Assembly: GCA_900548875.1 (NCBI GenBank) | Contig: URMA01000034.1 | Location: 1 to 29,287 of the forward strand | From: an uncultured Porphyromonadaceae bacterium | GTDB taxonomy: Bacteria; Bacteroidota; Bacteroidia; Bacteroidales; Muribaculaceae | Direction: 5' to 3' | Length of the DNA stretch: 29,287 bases | In this document: piece by piece, positions 9,163-16,802 of the stretch | How the letters are laid out: the number at the start of each line of letters is the position of its first letter | How positions within the stretch are numbered: the stretch's first letter is position 1 | The notes under the pieces: generated by a model | What the model was told of the DNA's origin: nothing | Databases searched by the model: none | The model's input: only the letters and a program-made list of their open reading frames with translations | Program-made: the position numbers and the translations under genes

Positions 9163-10488
9163 TTATTTGCTTAGCATGTCGAGCCGACCGGTCAGTTTCA
9201 AAAGTGAAAGGTTGGTCAGACGATAGTTGTAGTGTGCGCTGATATAGTTGTTCTGCGCTTCGCTCATCCGCATTTCATCCTGAAGCACCTCGGTCATCGA
9301 AGCGATGCCTTCCTTATAGCGGTCGGAGGTGACGGCATAGACATCTTCGGCAAGCAGGTAGTTGTCCTTCTGCTTCTTGAAGTTCCGCTGATTGTTGCGG
9401 AGGTCGTTGGTGGCGTTGGCATATTGGGTTTCCATATTCTTGCGGGTATTCTCCTGCGTCAGTTGCAGGTTCAGGATATCCACTTTCGCCTTCTGCGTTT
9501 TATGCCGTTTGTCGAGTCCGTCGAATATTGGAATCCGCAACGAAATACCCAGTCCGTAGGAATTGTACCACTTGGCCGACGGATGCGACTGAAACCAATA
9601 GCGGGCCTTGTCGGTGTAGGCACTGGTGGAGAAGTTTCCCGTAAGGGCCAACGAGGGCAAATAGCCGTCGCGAATCATGCGTTTCTGCTGTTCGGCCATT
9701 TCCAGTTGGGATTCGAGCAGGCGGAATTCATAAAGATTGTCGGAAAGTCCGGTGAGTTCCACTTCAAGAATACTTTCCGTGTCGACAGGTTCGAGGGCGA
9801 TTTCCGCATCTGCCGGATAGTCGATGACGTATTTCAACAAATTCAGTTGCTGCGTAAGCATGGCGCAGGCATTGTCGTACTGCACCTGCATGTTTTCCAA
9901 ATTGATGCTCACCCGCTTCACGTCCACCTCCATCGCCATCCCGTTGTCGTAGAAAGCCTCCGTAATGCCCTTCAGTTCTTCCAGACGGGCGATGTTGGCC
10001 TTTATCAGGCTGATTTGCTCGGCGGAAGCCTGCCCCAGATAGTACATCTTGCTGATTTCCACGGTCAGGTCCTCTTTTGCCTTTTCGTAACTCAGACGGC
10101 TGATTTCTTCCATCGTGCAGGCTATCGAAACGGAAGTATAGACAGTTTGGTTGTAAAGCGGCATCTGCAACTGGAATCCGGCGTTGGCGCCATATTGCAA
10201 CGTCTTCGTCACGTTGTAGGGATTTCCGTAGGCAGAACCGTCGGTCACCGATACGGGCGGCTCAAAATTATCGTTGAAATTTGCAAAGGCGTTGATTTGC
10301 GGAATCAGTTTCGAACGGTTTTCCGAAATGGTAAGCCGGTTCTTTTCTATTTCATTTTTCCGGGTCTGCAACGTGAGGTTGTTTTCTACCCCTATTTTGA
10401 TGCAATCGCTCAGCGACAAAACCGTTTGTGCGTTTCCATTCATGAAAAGCAAACCTAAAAACGTAAATATAGACAGTTTCTTAATCAT
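9163..10488 (-). CDS. TolC family outer-membrane efflux channel
   Basis: A 441-aa outer-membrane protein. A signal peptide covers residues 1-20 (ends GNAQ). Two repeats of the outer-membrane efflux fold follow, opening with LSLSDCIKIGVENN, and long amphipathic helices rich in Gln, Asn and Glu make the periplasmic tunnel. The length is normal for Bacteroidetes TolC proteins. It is the first gene of the efflux operon and supplies the exit duct for the HlyD/MFS pair. Confidence 0.92.
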   Translation of the reverse strand: MIKKLSIFTFLGLLFMNGNAQTVLSLSDCIKIGVENNLTLQTRKNEIEKNRLTISENRSKLIPQINAFANFNDNFEPPVSVTDGSAYGNPYNVTKTLQYGANAGFQLQMPLYNQTVYTSVSIACTMEEISRLSYEKAKEDLTVEISKMYYLGQASAEQISLIKANIARLEELKGITEAFYDNGMAMEVDVKRVSINLENMQVQYDNACAMLTQQLNLLKYVIDYPADAEIALEPVDTESILEVELTGLSDNLYEFRLLESQLEMAEQQKRMIRDGYLPSLALTGNFSTSAYTDKARYWFQSHPSAKWYNSYGLGISLRIPIFDGLDKRHKTQKAKVDILNLQLTQENTRKNMETQYANATNDLRNNQRNFKKQKDNYLLAEDVYAVTSDRYKEGIASMTEVLQDEMRMSEAQNNYISAHYNYRLTNLSLLKLTGRLDMLSK

Positions 10489-10510
10489 ACTTATTGTTTT
10501 TTATCCGCCA

Positions 10511-10518
10511 CAAAATTA
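10511..10518 (-). promoter_or_regulatory. -7 element of the efflux operon
   Basis: The minus strand reads TAATTTTG (complement of 10511-10518), a perfect TAnnTTTG, 22 nt before the tolC-like start codon. No TTTG is found at the -33 position, which suggests a promoter that depends on an activator. Confidence 0.6.
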
Positions 10519-10654
10519 GATACTTATATCCGATAGTTTCTATTCACATCCACTTCAACGATGTTCACATTTTCCTTTTCTTCACAAAATCCGCCACTTC
10601 ACAGCCCGCAACACCCCCATAACCCTTTTTTTAAACCGGAAATGAACCGCATTT

Positions 10655-10685
10655 TTTGGTTTTCTCGTTTTATTGCCTAACTTTG
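10655..10685 (+). promoter_or_regulatory. Consensus promoter of aminotransferase gene
   Basis: TTTG at 10655-10658, exactly 19 bp, then TAACTTTG at 10678-10685: a full match to the Bacteroidetes consensus. It excludes upstream in-frame start codons near 10673. It predicts a leader of about 115 nt before the ATG at 10808. Confidence 0.85.
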
Positions 10686-10807
10686 TAGTTCATGTGTTTG
10701 TAAAAAAGATTGTTGAATCAACTGCGGCAAGCGGGGTTGTTGCTCGATTTGTCGGATGCGGTTTTGCCGTGCCAGCCGTTTGCCACTATATAACAAGGAA
10801 TATCTAT

Positions 10808-12007
10808 ATGCCCAACATATCTGTTCGCGGAAACGAAATGCCGGCTTCGCCGATCCGCAAACTGGCTCCACTCTCCGATGCTGCCAAAGCCCGCGGCATC
10901 AAGGTGTATCACCTCAACATCGGACAGCCCGACCTGCCGACACCGCAGGCTGCCATCGACGCTATCCGCAACATTGACCGACGGGTATTGGAATACAGCC
11001 CAAGTGCCGGATTCCGAAGCTATCGCGAAAAACTGACCCGCTACTACGAAAAGTTTAACATACATCTGACCGCCGACGACATCATCATCACGTCGGGCGG
11101 CTCCGAAGCCGTGCTGTTTGCCTTCATGTCGTGCCTGAATCCCGGCGATGAAATCATCGTGCCGGAACCAGCCTATGCCAACTACATGGCGTTTGCCATT
11201 TCGGCCGGCGCCGTTATCCGCACGGTGACGACCACCATCGAGGAGGGCTTTTCGCTGCCGAAAGTGGAAAAGTTTGAAGAACTCATCAACGAGCGCACCA
11301 AAGCCATCCTTATCTGCAACCCCAACAATCCAACAGGCTATCTGTATACACGCCGCGAAATGAACCAGATTCGCGACCTGGTGAAGAAATACGACCTCTT
11401 CCTCTTTTCCGACGAGGTGTACCGCGAATTCATCTACACGGGTTCACCTTATATCTCCGCCTGCCACTTGGAAGGCATCGAGAACAATGTGGTGCTGATT
11501 GATTCCGTGTCGAAACGCTATTCCGAATGCGGCATCCGCATCGGAGCGTTGATTACGAAAAACGAGGAAGTGCGCAAGGCCGTGATGAAATTCTGCCAGG
11601 CACGCCTGAGTCCGCCACTCATCGGACAGATTGCCGCCGAAGCGTCGCTCGACGTGGACGACGAATATATGCGCGACAACTACGACGAATATGTGGAACG
11701 CCGCAAATGCCTTATCGACGGGCTGAACCGCATTCCGGGCGTATACTCGCCGATTCCAATGGGCGCGTTCTACACGGTGGCACGCCTGCCGGTGGACGAT
11801 GCCGACAAGTTCTGTGAATGGTGTCTGAGCGAATTTGAATATGAAGGAGAAACCGTGTTCATGGCGCCGGCTTCGGGCTTCTACACCACACCCGGAATCG
11901 GCCGCGACGAGGTGCGCATTGCCTATGTGCTGAAAAAAGAGGACCTTGTCCGCGCACTGTTCGTGCTGGAAAAGGCGTTGGAAGCCTACCCAGGCCGCAT
12001 TAGATAA
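10808..12007 (+). CDS. PLP-dependent aminotransferase, class I/II
   Basis: A 399-aa fold-type I aminotransferase beginning MPNISVRGNEMPASPIRKL. The start at 10808 is chosen because the frame's longer extension would begin inside the promoter and encodes a non-homologous stretch. It is preceded by AAGGA. Visible motifs are YHLNIGQPDLPTP (substrate-side N-terminus), NPNNPTGYL (PLP phosphate/ring contacts), SDEVYREF (Asp pairing with the PLP pyridine N) and SVSKRYSECGIRIG with Lys236 as the Schiff-base lysine. It closely resembles aspartate/aromatic aminotransferase-like enzymes. The exact amino donor cannot be told from sequence. Confidence 0.92.
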   Translation: MPNISVRGNEMPASPIRKLAPLSDAAKARGIKVYHLNIGQPDLPTPQAAIDAIRNIDRRVLEYSPSAGFRSYREKLTRYYEKFNIHLTADDIIITSGGSEAVLFAFMSCLNPGDEIIVPEPAYANYMAFAISAGAVIRTVTTTIEEGFSLPKVEKFEELINERTKAILICNPNNPTGYLYTRREMNQIRDLVKKYDLFLFSDEVYREFIYTGSPYISACHLEGIENNVVLIDSVSKRYSECGIRIGALITKNEEVRKAVMKFCQARLSPPLIGQIAAEASLDVDDEYMRDNYDEYVERRKCLIDGLNRIPGVYSPIPMGAFYTVARLPVDDADKFCEWCLSEFEYEGETVFMAPASGFYTTPGIGRDEVRIAYVLKKEDLVRALFVLEKALEAYPGRIR

Positions 12008-12032
12008 AGAAAACAAACACAACTACTTAGCA

Positions 12033-12077
12033 GAGAACCCGGAAGCCTTTTCATTTATCTTTCCGGGTTCTCTTTTT
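12033..12077 (+). terminator. Terminator of aminotransferase gene
   Basis: Twelve perfectly paired bases (12033-12044 with 12061-12072) enclose a 16-nt loop and are followed by TTTTT at 12073-12077. Confidence 0.9.
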
Positions 12078-12107
12078 ATCGTGACTGTCACCGGTCATCA
12101 AATTGCG

Positions 12108-12473
12108 CTATTCTTCATAGCTTTTCCGATGCGCTACGATGGATTTCATGTTTTTCAAAGCCCAATCGGTCAACGAATGTATAATCGGGACAAGCGTTCT
12201 ACCGGTTTCTGTCAGTTCATACTCCACCCGTACCGGCACTTCGGGAAAAACCGTACGCTTCACCAATCCGTCGGCTTCGAGGATATGCAAGGTGCTCGAA
12301 AGCATTTTTGTAGATATGTCCGGTATCAGTTTCTGCAACTGATTGAATCGGACGACCTTGTTTTCATCCAAGACAAGAATTACCAACAAAGCCCACTTAT
12401 TGCCGAAACGTGCCACCACATTCCGAATCGGACAAATTTCAATAATTGAAAATTTTTCTTCTTTTTTTGCCAT
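12108..12473 (-). CDS. HxlR family transcriptional regulator
   Basis: A 121-aa winged-helix regulator. It shows the family N-terminal cysteine in EICPIRNVVARFGNKWALL (Cys14), the recognition-helix region RFNQLQKLIPDISTKMLSSTLHILEADGLV, and a wing with VEYELTETGRTL. The N-terminal Cys is the thiol sensor in redox-responsive relatives such as YodB and HypR, so quinone/electrophile or hypochlorite-type sensing is plausible here (inferred). It is divergent from the cupin gene. The shared 171-bp region contains several GTAACY half-sites, which suggests it controls both promoters. Confidence 0.9.
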   Translation of the reverse strand: MAKKEEKFSIIEICPIRNVVARFGNKWALLVILVLDENKVVRFNQLQKLIPDISTKMLSSTLHILEADGLVKRTVFPEVPVRVEYELTETGRTLVPIIHSLTDWALKNMKSIVAHRKSYEE

Positions 12474-12493
12474 CCCAATTGATTATTTTTCAG

Positions 12494-12501
12494 CAAAAGT
12501 A
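12494..12501 (-). promoter_or_regulatory. -7 element of hxlR-type gene
   Basis: The minus strand reads TACTTTTG (complement of 12494-12501), a perfect TAnnTTTG 20 nt before the start codon. It overlaps the first GTAAC half-site (12499-12503), consistent with autorepression. Confidence 0.65.
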
Positions 12502-12518
12502 ACCTACAGGTAAGTTAC
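12499..12518. promoter_or_regulatory. Candidate HxlR operator, inverted half-sites
   Basis: GTAAC at 12499-12503 and GTTAC at 12514-12518 form an inverted pair over the regulator's own -7 element. The inner ACCT/AGGT (12502-12505 and 12508-12511) adds dyad symmetry. A further GTAACTT copy lies at 12529-12535. Assignment to the HxlR protein is an inference from position. Confidence 0.5.
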
Positions 12519-12536
12519 GCACACGAATGTAACTTA

Positions 12537-12567
12537 TTGCATATTAACACAATACGATATAACTTTG
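12537..12567 (+). promoter_or_regulatory. Promoter of cupin gene
   Basis: TTG at 12537-12539, 20 bp, TAACTTTG at 12560-12567. The start of transcription would fall near 12574, leaving a leader of about 70 nt that carries the 12585-12604 palindrome. Confidence 0.75.
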
Positions 12568-12584
12568 CACCACATCGGGAAAGT

Positions 12585-12604
12585 TACCTTTGATGGTAAA
12601 GGTA
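12585..12604. promoter_or_regulatory. Candidate operator palindrome downstream of cupin promoter
   Basis: TACCTTT (12585-12591) and AAAGGTA (12598-12604) are a perfect 7-bp inverted repeat with a 6-bp spacer, just after the predicted transcription start. This is a typical roadblock/repressor position. It shares the TTACC core with the GTAACY sites near the hxlR promoter. Confidence 0.5.
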
Positions 12605-12644
12605 CTCTCTTTTTATCAGTTACACAACTAAAATACCACTATTT

Positions 12645-13094
12645 ATGAAAAAAGTAGAATCAATTGCATCCGCCCAAAATTTTCAGGCCGTTAGCGTAGG
12701 AAAATTGAATGAGTTAAACGAGTATATGCTCGAAATTTCTCCCGAAATGAAAATACCGGGAAAAGTATTTGTCGGATCAGCTCTCGGCACTACAGGTAGC
12801 GAACTGTCGTTCCAAATGTTTCAGCCGGGCACAGAAACGGGATTTCTGCACACGCACAAAAACCACGAAGAACTTTATCTGTTTTTGAGCGGTAAAGGCG
12901 AATTTCAGGTCGACGGACAAATATTCCCCGTGGCTGAAGGCAGTATTGTCCGCGTTTCTCCCGCCGGCAAAAGATCGGTACGCAACAATGGGAACGAACC
13001 TCTCGTCATGCTTTGCATCCAATACAAGAGCAAGTCGTTCGACCAGACAGACGCAGCCGATGCGGAACTGCTGCAAGAACCGGTGAAATGGTAA
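12645..13094 (+). CDS. Cupin-domain protein
   Basis: A 149-aa single-domain cupin. Motif 1 is GFLHTHKNHEELYLFLSGKG, with His69, His71, Glu75 or Glu76 as likely metal ligands. Motif 2 is the PVAEGSIVRVSPAGKRSVRN stretch, where the usual His is replaced by Arg/Ser. It is soluble, with no signal peptide. Small cupins next to HxlR regulators are often involved in quinone or electrophile metabolism, but the reaction cannot be assigned here. The divergent HxlR gene is the probable regulator. Confidence 0.85.
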   Translation: MKKVESIASAQNFQAVSVGKLNELNEYMLEISPEMKIPGKVFVGSALGTTGSELSFQMFQPGTETGFLHTHKNHEELYLFLSGKGEFQVDGQIFPVAEGSIVRVSPAGKRSVRNNGNEPLVMLCIQYKSKSFDQTDAADAELLQEPVKW

Positions 13095-13126
13095 CGCGGC
13101 CAAACGTCGCCACGCCCGCCCAACTA

Positions 13127-13157
13127 TTGCTATTCTGACAAAAAATGCTTAGCTTTG
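13127..13157 (+). promoter_or_regulatory. Promoter of FabK-like gene
   Basis: TTG at 13127-13129, 20 bp, TAGCTTTG at 13150-13157, 27 nt before the start at 13185. It repeats the TATTGC...TAnnTTTG layout of the cupin promoter. Confidence 0.75.
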
Positions 13158-13184
13158 TTTTCAAAGAAAACAAATTGAAATCCT

Positions 13185-14126
13185 ATGAACAGAATATGTG
13201 AATTGTTTGGCATCCGCTACCCGATTATTTCCGGGGGTATGGTGTGGTGCAGCGGCTGGCGACTGGCTGCCGCAGTGAGCAATGCAGGAGGCTTGGGCCT
13301 GCTCGGAGCGGGTTCGATGCACCCGGAAGTGCTGCGCGAACATATCCAAAAATGCAAGGCGGCTACCGACAAGCCTTTCGGTGTGAACGTGCCGCTGCTC
13401 TATCCGGAAATGGACACCATCGTGCAGATTATCATCGAGGAAAAAGTGCCGGTAGTATTTACTTCGGCTGGCAACCCGAAAACGTGGACAGCCAAGCTGA
13501 AGGAAAACGGCATCAAAGTGGCGCACGTAGTCAGCAGCTCGAAATTCGCACGCAAATGCGAGGAAGCCGGAGTCGACGCCGTTGTGGCGGAAGGCTTTGA
13601 AGCCGGCGGACACAACGGACGCGAGGAAACGACCACCATGTGCCTTATCCCGGCCGTACGCCGTGCCACTACCCTGCCGCTGATTGCTGCCGGAGGTATC
13701 GGAACGGGCGAATCGATAGCCGCTGCCCTGTCGTTGGGTGCGGAAGGCGTTCAGATTGGTACACGCTTTGCCCTGTCGGCTGAAAGTTCCGCACATGAGA
13801 ATTTCAAGTCGCTGTGCCTGAACCTGCAAGAGGGCGACACGCGCCTGCTGCTGAAACAGCTGGCACCGACACGACTCGTGAAAAGTGCTTTTCTCAACGC
13901 CGTGCAGGAAGCCGAACTCCGCGGAGCCAGCGTCGACGAACTGAAATCGCTTTTGGGCAAGGGCCGCGCTAAAAAGGGCATCTTCGAAGGCAATCTGGAA
14001 GAAGGCGAGCTCGAAATCGGACAGATAGCATCGATGTTCCACAAAGAGGAGCCGGTGGCCGACATCATGAACGACCTCGTGGAAGGATACCGCCGCGCAG
14101 TGTCCCGACTGCCACAAGAACTGTAA
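13185..14126 (+). CDS. Nitronate monooxygenase / FabK-like FMN oxidoreductase
   Basis: A 313-aa TIM-barrel flavoprotein. Visible motifs are the N-terminal YPIISGGMVWCSGWRLAAAV, the family signature VVAEGFEAGGHNG with His143, and the FMN-phosphate segment IAAGGIGTGESIAAALSLGA followed by GVQIGTRF. Two activities share this fold: 2-nitropropane dioxygenase/nitronate monooxygenase, and enoyl-ACP reductase II (FabK). The length and signature His position are close to FabK, which some Bacteroidetes possess, but the sequence alone does not decide. It is transcribed alone between its own promoter and the 14145-14188 terminator. Confidence 0.85.
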   Translation: MNRICELFGIRYPIISGGMVWCSGWRLAAAVSNAGGLGLLGAGSMHPEVLREHIQKCKAATDKPFGVNVPLLYPEMDTIVQIIIEEKVPVVFTSAGNPKTWTAKLKENGIKVAHVVSSSKFARKCEEAGVDAVVAEGFEAGGHNGREETTTMCLIPAVRRATTLPLIAAGGIGTGESIAAALSLGAEGVQIGTRFALSAESSAHENFKSLCLNLQEGDTRLLLKQLAPTRLVKSAFLNAVQEAELRGASVDELKSLLGKGRAKKGIFEGNLEEGELEIGQIASMFHKEEPVADIMNDLVEGYRRAVSRLPQEL

Positions 14127-14144
14127 ATTGTTTCAAACTTCATA

Positions 14145-14188
14145 TTATCCGGGGACGGCATGTTTTCCTGCCGTTCCCGGATAATTTT
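14145..14188 (+). terminator. Terminator of FabK-like gene
   Basis: Arms 14145-14160 and 14169-14184 pair over 16 positions with a single G-T wobble. An 8-nt loop lies between them and TTTT follows. Confidence 0.9.
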
Positions 14189-14204
14189 GTATGGAAAAAT
14201 AACA

Positions 14205-14235
14205 TTGTTTTTTCAATGCAAACATCGTAACTTTG
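14205..14235 (+). promoter_or_regulatory. Promoter of endonuclease-mnmE operon
   Basis: TTG at 14205-14207, 20 bp, TAACTTTG at 14228-14235. It shows that the ATG at 14233, inside the -7 element, cannot be the start. The ATG at 14254, preceded by GCAGGAA, is used with a very short leader. Confidence 0.8.
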
Positions 14236-14253
14236 CAAAAAAATTGCAGGAAA

Positions 14254-15156
14254 ATGGTTCAAAGAAGAAGACACAGACCTCACAGCGGCCGACGGAGGAC
14301 ATCAAGAAGAAGAAAAGGCGACCGGCTGTTTGTCAAGCTGTTATGCGCAGTGGTCATCATCTTTGCCGTAGTGTTCGGCATTTTTCGTGCCTTGGGGGCA
14401 TGGAATGCAAAAGACATCTCGCTGCACGACCTGTTTTCGGAACATAAGGAAAAGACGCTGCCGTCGGACTTTGACGGCAACACTCTGCTGAACGTGAAAG
14501 CCCCGGAATCGGACGACGAACAGTTTGTTATATACAAGGGATTCAACGTGTCGTTCAACACCCGACGCCGCATCCCCAACTACGTAGCCTACGAGCTGAC
14601 CAATACCGAGGTGCAAGGCGAAGAGGCACGCGCCAAATCGTTCCGACGCGATGAGAACGTGGAAAATTGCCCCGAACCTTATGAATATACCCGCTCGGGA
14701 TACGACCGCGGACACATGGCGCCTGCCGCCGACATGAAATGGGACAGCGAAGCCATGCGCGAATCGTTCTACATGACCAACATCTGCCCGCAAAAACACG
14801 CGCTGAATGGCGGAGGATGGAAAAATCTGGAAGAAAAACTGCGCGACTGGGCCTTGCGCGACGGTTCGCTCATCATCGTTTCCGGCCCGGTGATGGCCGA
14901 TTCGATGCCGACCATCGGCGAAGGGATTGCCGTGCCGCCGGGATTCTTCAAAGTGGTGCTGGCTCCAAATGCCAAACCGATACGTGCCATCGGCTTTCTC
15001 TATAAAAACGAAGGCGGACAGAAAGAGGTGGAACGCCAGGCCGTCAGTGTGGACAGCGTTGAAAAGGTGACCGGCCTCGACTTTTTCTACGTACTGCCCG
15101 ACGACGTGGAAAACAAAATTGAAAAAACAAGCAACTATCAATTATGGAACAACTGA
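14254..15156 (+). CDS. DNA/RNA non-specific endonuclease (beta-beta-alpha-metal)
   Basis: A 300-aa nuclease of the Serratia NucA/EndoG type. A very basic N-terminus (VQRRRHRPHSGRRR) precedes one TM/anchor segment (about residues 29-50), so the catalytic domain is probably exported and membrane-tethered. The signature DRGHMAPAADM has Asp151-Arg-Gly-His154, with His154 the expected general base. The metal-binding Asn region follows in FYMTNICPQKHALNGGGW. Magnesium-dependent cleavage of DNA and RNA is the known family activity. The last 13 bp overlap mnmE, so the two are translated from one mRNA. Confidence 0.9.
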   Translation: MVQRRRHRPHSGRRRTSRRRKGDRLFVKLLCAVVIIFAVVFGIFRALGAWNAKDISLHDLFSEHKEKTLPSDFDGNTLLNVKAPESDDEQFVIYKGFNVSFNTRRRIPNYVAYELTNTEVQGEEARAKSFRRDENVENCPEPYEYTRSGYDRGHMAPAADMKWDSEAMRESFYMTNICPQKHALNGGGWKNLEEKLRDWALRDGSLIIVSGPVMADSMPTIGEGIAVPPGFFKVVLAPNAKPIRAIGFLYKNEGGQKEVERQAVSVDSVEKVTGLDFFYVLPDDVENKIEKTSNYQLWNN

Positions 15157-16553
15157 ACACCAAACATAGCGACGACACCATCTGTGCCATCTCCACTCCG
15201 GCGGGGATGGGCGGAATTGCCGTAATCCGCATCAGCGGCGACAAGGCCATCGAAACGGTCATGAAATCATGGAAAGGCACCGACCTGACGAAAGTGCCGA
15301 GCCACACGCTGCACCTGGGACGCATTGTCGATGCCGACGGCGAAATCCTCGACGAAGTGGTAGCGGCGATTTTCCGCGGTCCGCATTCGTTTACAGGCGA
15401 GGACGTGGTGGAACTGTCCTGCCACGGTTCGCTATGGATTCAGCAGCAGCTTGTTGCCCTGCTCATCGACAACGGATGCCGTGCGGCTGAGGGCGGAGAA
15501 TTTACGCGTCGCGCCTTTATGAACGGACGCATGGACCTGTCGCAAGCGGAAGCCGTGGCCGATGTCATTGCCAGCAGTTCACGCGCCTCCCACCGCATTG
15601 CCGTGAGCCAGATGCGCGGCGGATTCAGCCGCATGCTCACATCGCTGCGCGAACAGTTGCTTGAATTTGTTTCCCTCATGGAATTGGAACTCGACTTCAG
15701 CGAGGAAGACGTGGAATTTGCCGACCGCACACGCCTCATCGCGCTGGCCGAACATATTGAATCCGTCATTGGCACACTTGCCGAATCGTTTGCCGTCGGC
15801 AACGCCATCAAGAACGGTTTCCCCGTAGCCATCGTGGGCGAAACCAACGCCGGAAAATCAACCCTGCTCAACCGCCTGCTCCACGACGACAAGGCGCTCG
15901 TGAGCGACATACGCGGCACGACGCGCGACGTGATTGAGGACACCATCAACCTCGGCGGACTCACCTTCCGTTTCATCGACACGGCGGGCATACGCGAAAC
16001 CACGGACACCATCGAATCGATGGGCATCGAACGCACGTTCAAGAAACTCGACGAAGCAACTATCGTACTTTGGATGATCGACGGCACACAGCCGGCGGAC
16101 AACATCCGAGCACTTGCGCCGGAGATTGTGGAGCGTACCGAAGGCAAACACCTCATTGCCGTACTGAACAAAATTGACTGCCTCACCAACAGCCAGCGCG
16201 CCGCCCTTCATCAAGTAATCGCCGAAGTAGCACCGCAGGCCGACATAGCCGAAATCTCGGCAAAACAGGACATTGCCGTCAACGAACTCGAACAACGCCT
16301 CATCGCCGCCGCCAACCTGCCTGAAAACGACCCGAACGCCGTAGTTGTCACCAACGCACGCCACTACGACGCCCTCTGCAAAGCCCGCGAAGCCATCATC
16401 CGCTCCCTCGACGGCCTCCGCAGCGGCCTTTCAGGCGACTTCGTCTCGCAGGACATCCGCGAATGCATGCACTACCTCGGAGAAATCACCGGAGAAATCA
16501 CCACCAACGAACTCCTCGGCTCTATCTTCTCCCGCTTCTGCATCGGAAAATAA
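15144..16553 (+). CDS. mnmE: tRNA uridine-5-carboxymethylaminomethyl(34) GTPase MnmE
   Basis: A 469-aa protein of full family length. The N-terminal tetrahydrofolate-binding domain (DDTICAISTPAGMGGIAVIR, residues ~10-29, to about 120) is followed by a helical domain interrupted by the G domain. The G domain has G1 GETNAGKST (232-240), the GTTRD switch, DTAG (279-282) and NKID (342-345). The C-terminal CIGK carries the invariant Cys466. With MnmG it adds the carboxymethylaminomethyl group to wobble U34 of several tRNAs. It is the last core-chromosome gene before the island and is closed by a hairpin at 16599-16623. Confidence 0.98.
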   Translation: MEQLNTKHSDDTICAISTPAGMGGIAVIRISGDKAIETVMKSWKGTDLTKVPSHTLHLGRIVDADGEILDEVVAAIFRGPHSFTGEDVVELSCHGSLWIQQQLVALLIDNGCRAAEGGEFTRRAFMNGRMDLSQAEAVADVIASSSRASHRIAVSQMRGGFSRMLTSLREQLLEFVSLMELELDFSEEDVEFADRTRLIALAEHIESVIGTLAESFAVGNAIKNGFPVAIVGETNAGKSTLLNRLLHDDKALVSDIRGTTRDVIEDTINLGGLTFRFIDTAGIRETTDTIESMGIERTFKKLDEATIVLWMIDGTQPADNIRALAPEIVERTEGKHLIAVLNKIDCLTNSQRAALHQVIAEVAPQADIAEISAKQDIAVNELEQRLIAAANLPENDPNAVVVTNARHYDALCKAREAIIRSLDGLRSGLSGDFVSQDIRECMHYLGEITGEITTNELLGSIFSRFCIGK

Positions 16554-16598
16554 ATATCTGATTATCAAATAGTTAAATTGAGTATAATCGATTAATAT

Positions 16599-16623
16599 GG
16601 CGCTCTTTACGGGCGCCTTTTTT
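16599..16623 (+). terminator. Terminator after mnmE
   Basis: GGCGC (16599-16603) pairs with GCGCC (16613-16617) around a 9-nt loop, then T6 at 16618-16623. Confidence 0.85.
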
Positions 16624-16659
16624 GTTGCACAAGTATCGTTGATAAGCGTTGCTAAGCCT

Positions 16660-16673
16660 TTTTACGCCATTTT
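16660..16673 (+). repeat. 14-bp direct repeat, copy 1
   Basis: TTTTACGCCATTTT here is repeated exactly at 16737-16750. Placed between the mnmE terminator and the integrase genes, the pair could be integrase arm or core sites. Confidence 0.75.
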
Positions 16674-16736
16674 TTGTACTTCCTGTGTACCTCACCACGA
16701 AATCTAAGGATTTTCGTTGGCAAGGTCGTGGAGAAC

Positions 16737-16766
16737 TTTTACGCCATTTTACGGGATTTTACGGAG
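16737..16766 (+). repeat. 14-bp direct repeat copy 2 within three tandem 10-mers
   Basis: The second TTTTACGCCATTTT copy (16737-16750) is also the start of three head-to-tail 10-bp units: TTTTACGCCA, TTTTACGGGA, TTTTACGGAG. The 10-bp (one helical turn) phasing puts the ACG cores on one face of the DNA, as for an integrase/excisionase binding array. Confidence 0.7.
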
Positions 16767-16802
16767 TTATACAAAAATATTGGAGAAATAAGGAGAAATA
16801 AC

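Noticed and set aside
9232..10458. 408-codon open frame on plus opposite the TolC-like gene
   Set aside because: The minus strand encodes a signal peptide and efflux-channel repeats. The plus frame is His/Val/Gly-rich noise.
10673..10807. N-terminal extension of the aminotransferase frame
   Set aside because: It would start inside the spacer/-7 region of a perfect promoter and encodes residues unlike aminotransferases. The ATG at 10808 fits the family N-terminus.
13161..14117. 318-codon open frame on minus opposite the FabK-like gene
   Set aside because: The plus frame has its own promoter, flavoprotein signatures and terminator. The minus frame has none.
14233..14253. Upstream ATG of the endonuclease frame
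   Set aside because: It lies within the TAACTTTG -7 element, so it cannot be in the transcript.
16674..16802. N-terminal extension of the four-HTH protein
   Set aside because: The extension runs through the direct and phased DNA repeats and has no domain similarity. The ATG at 16803 is directly before the Cys motif.
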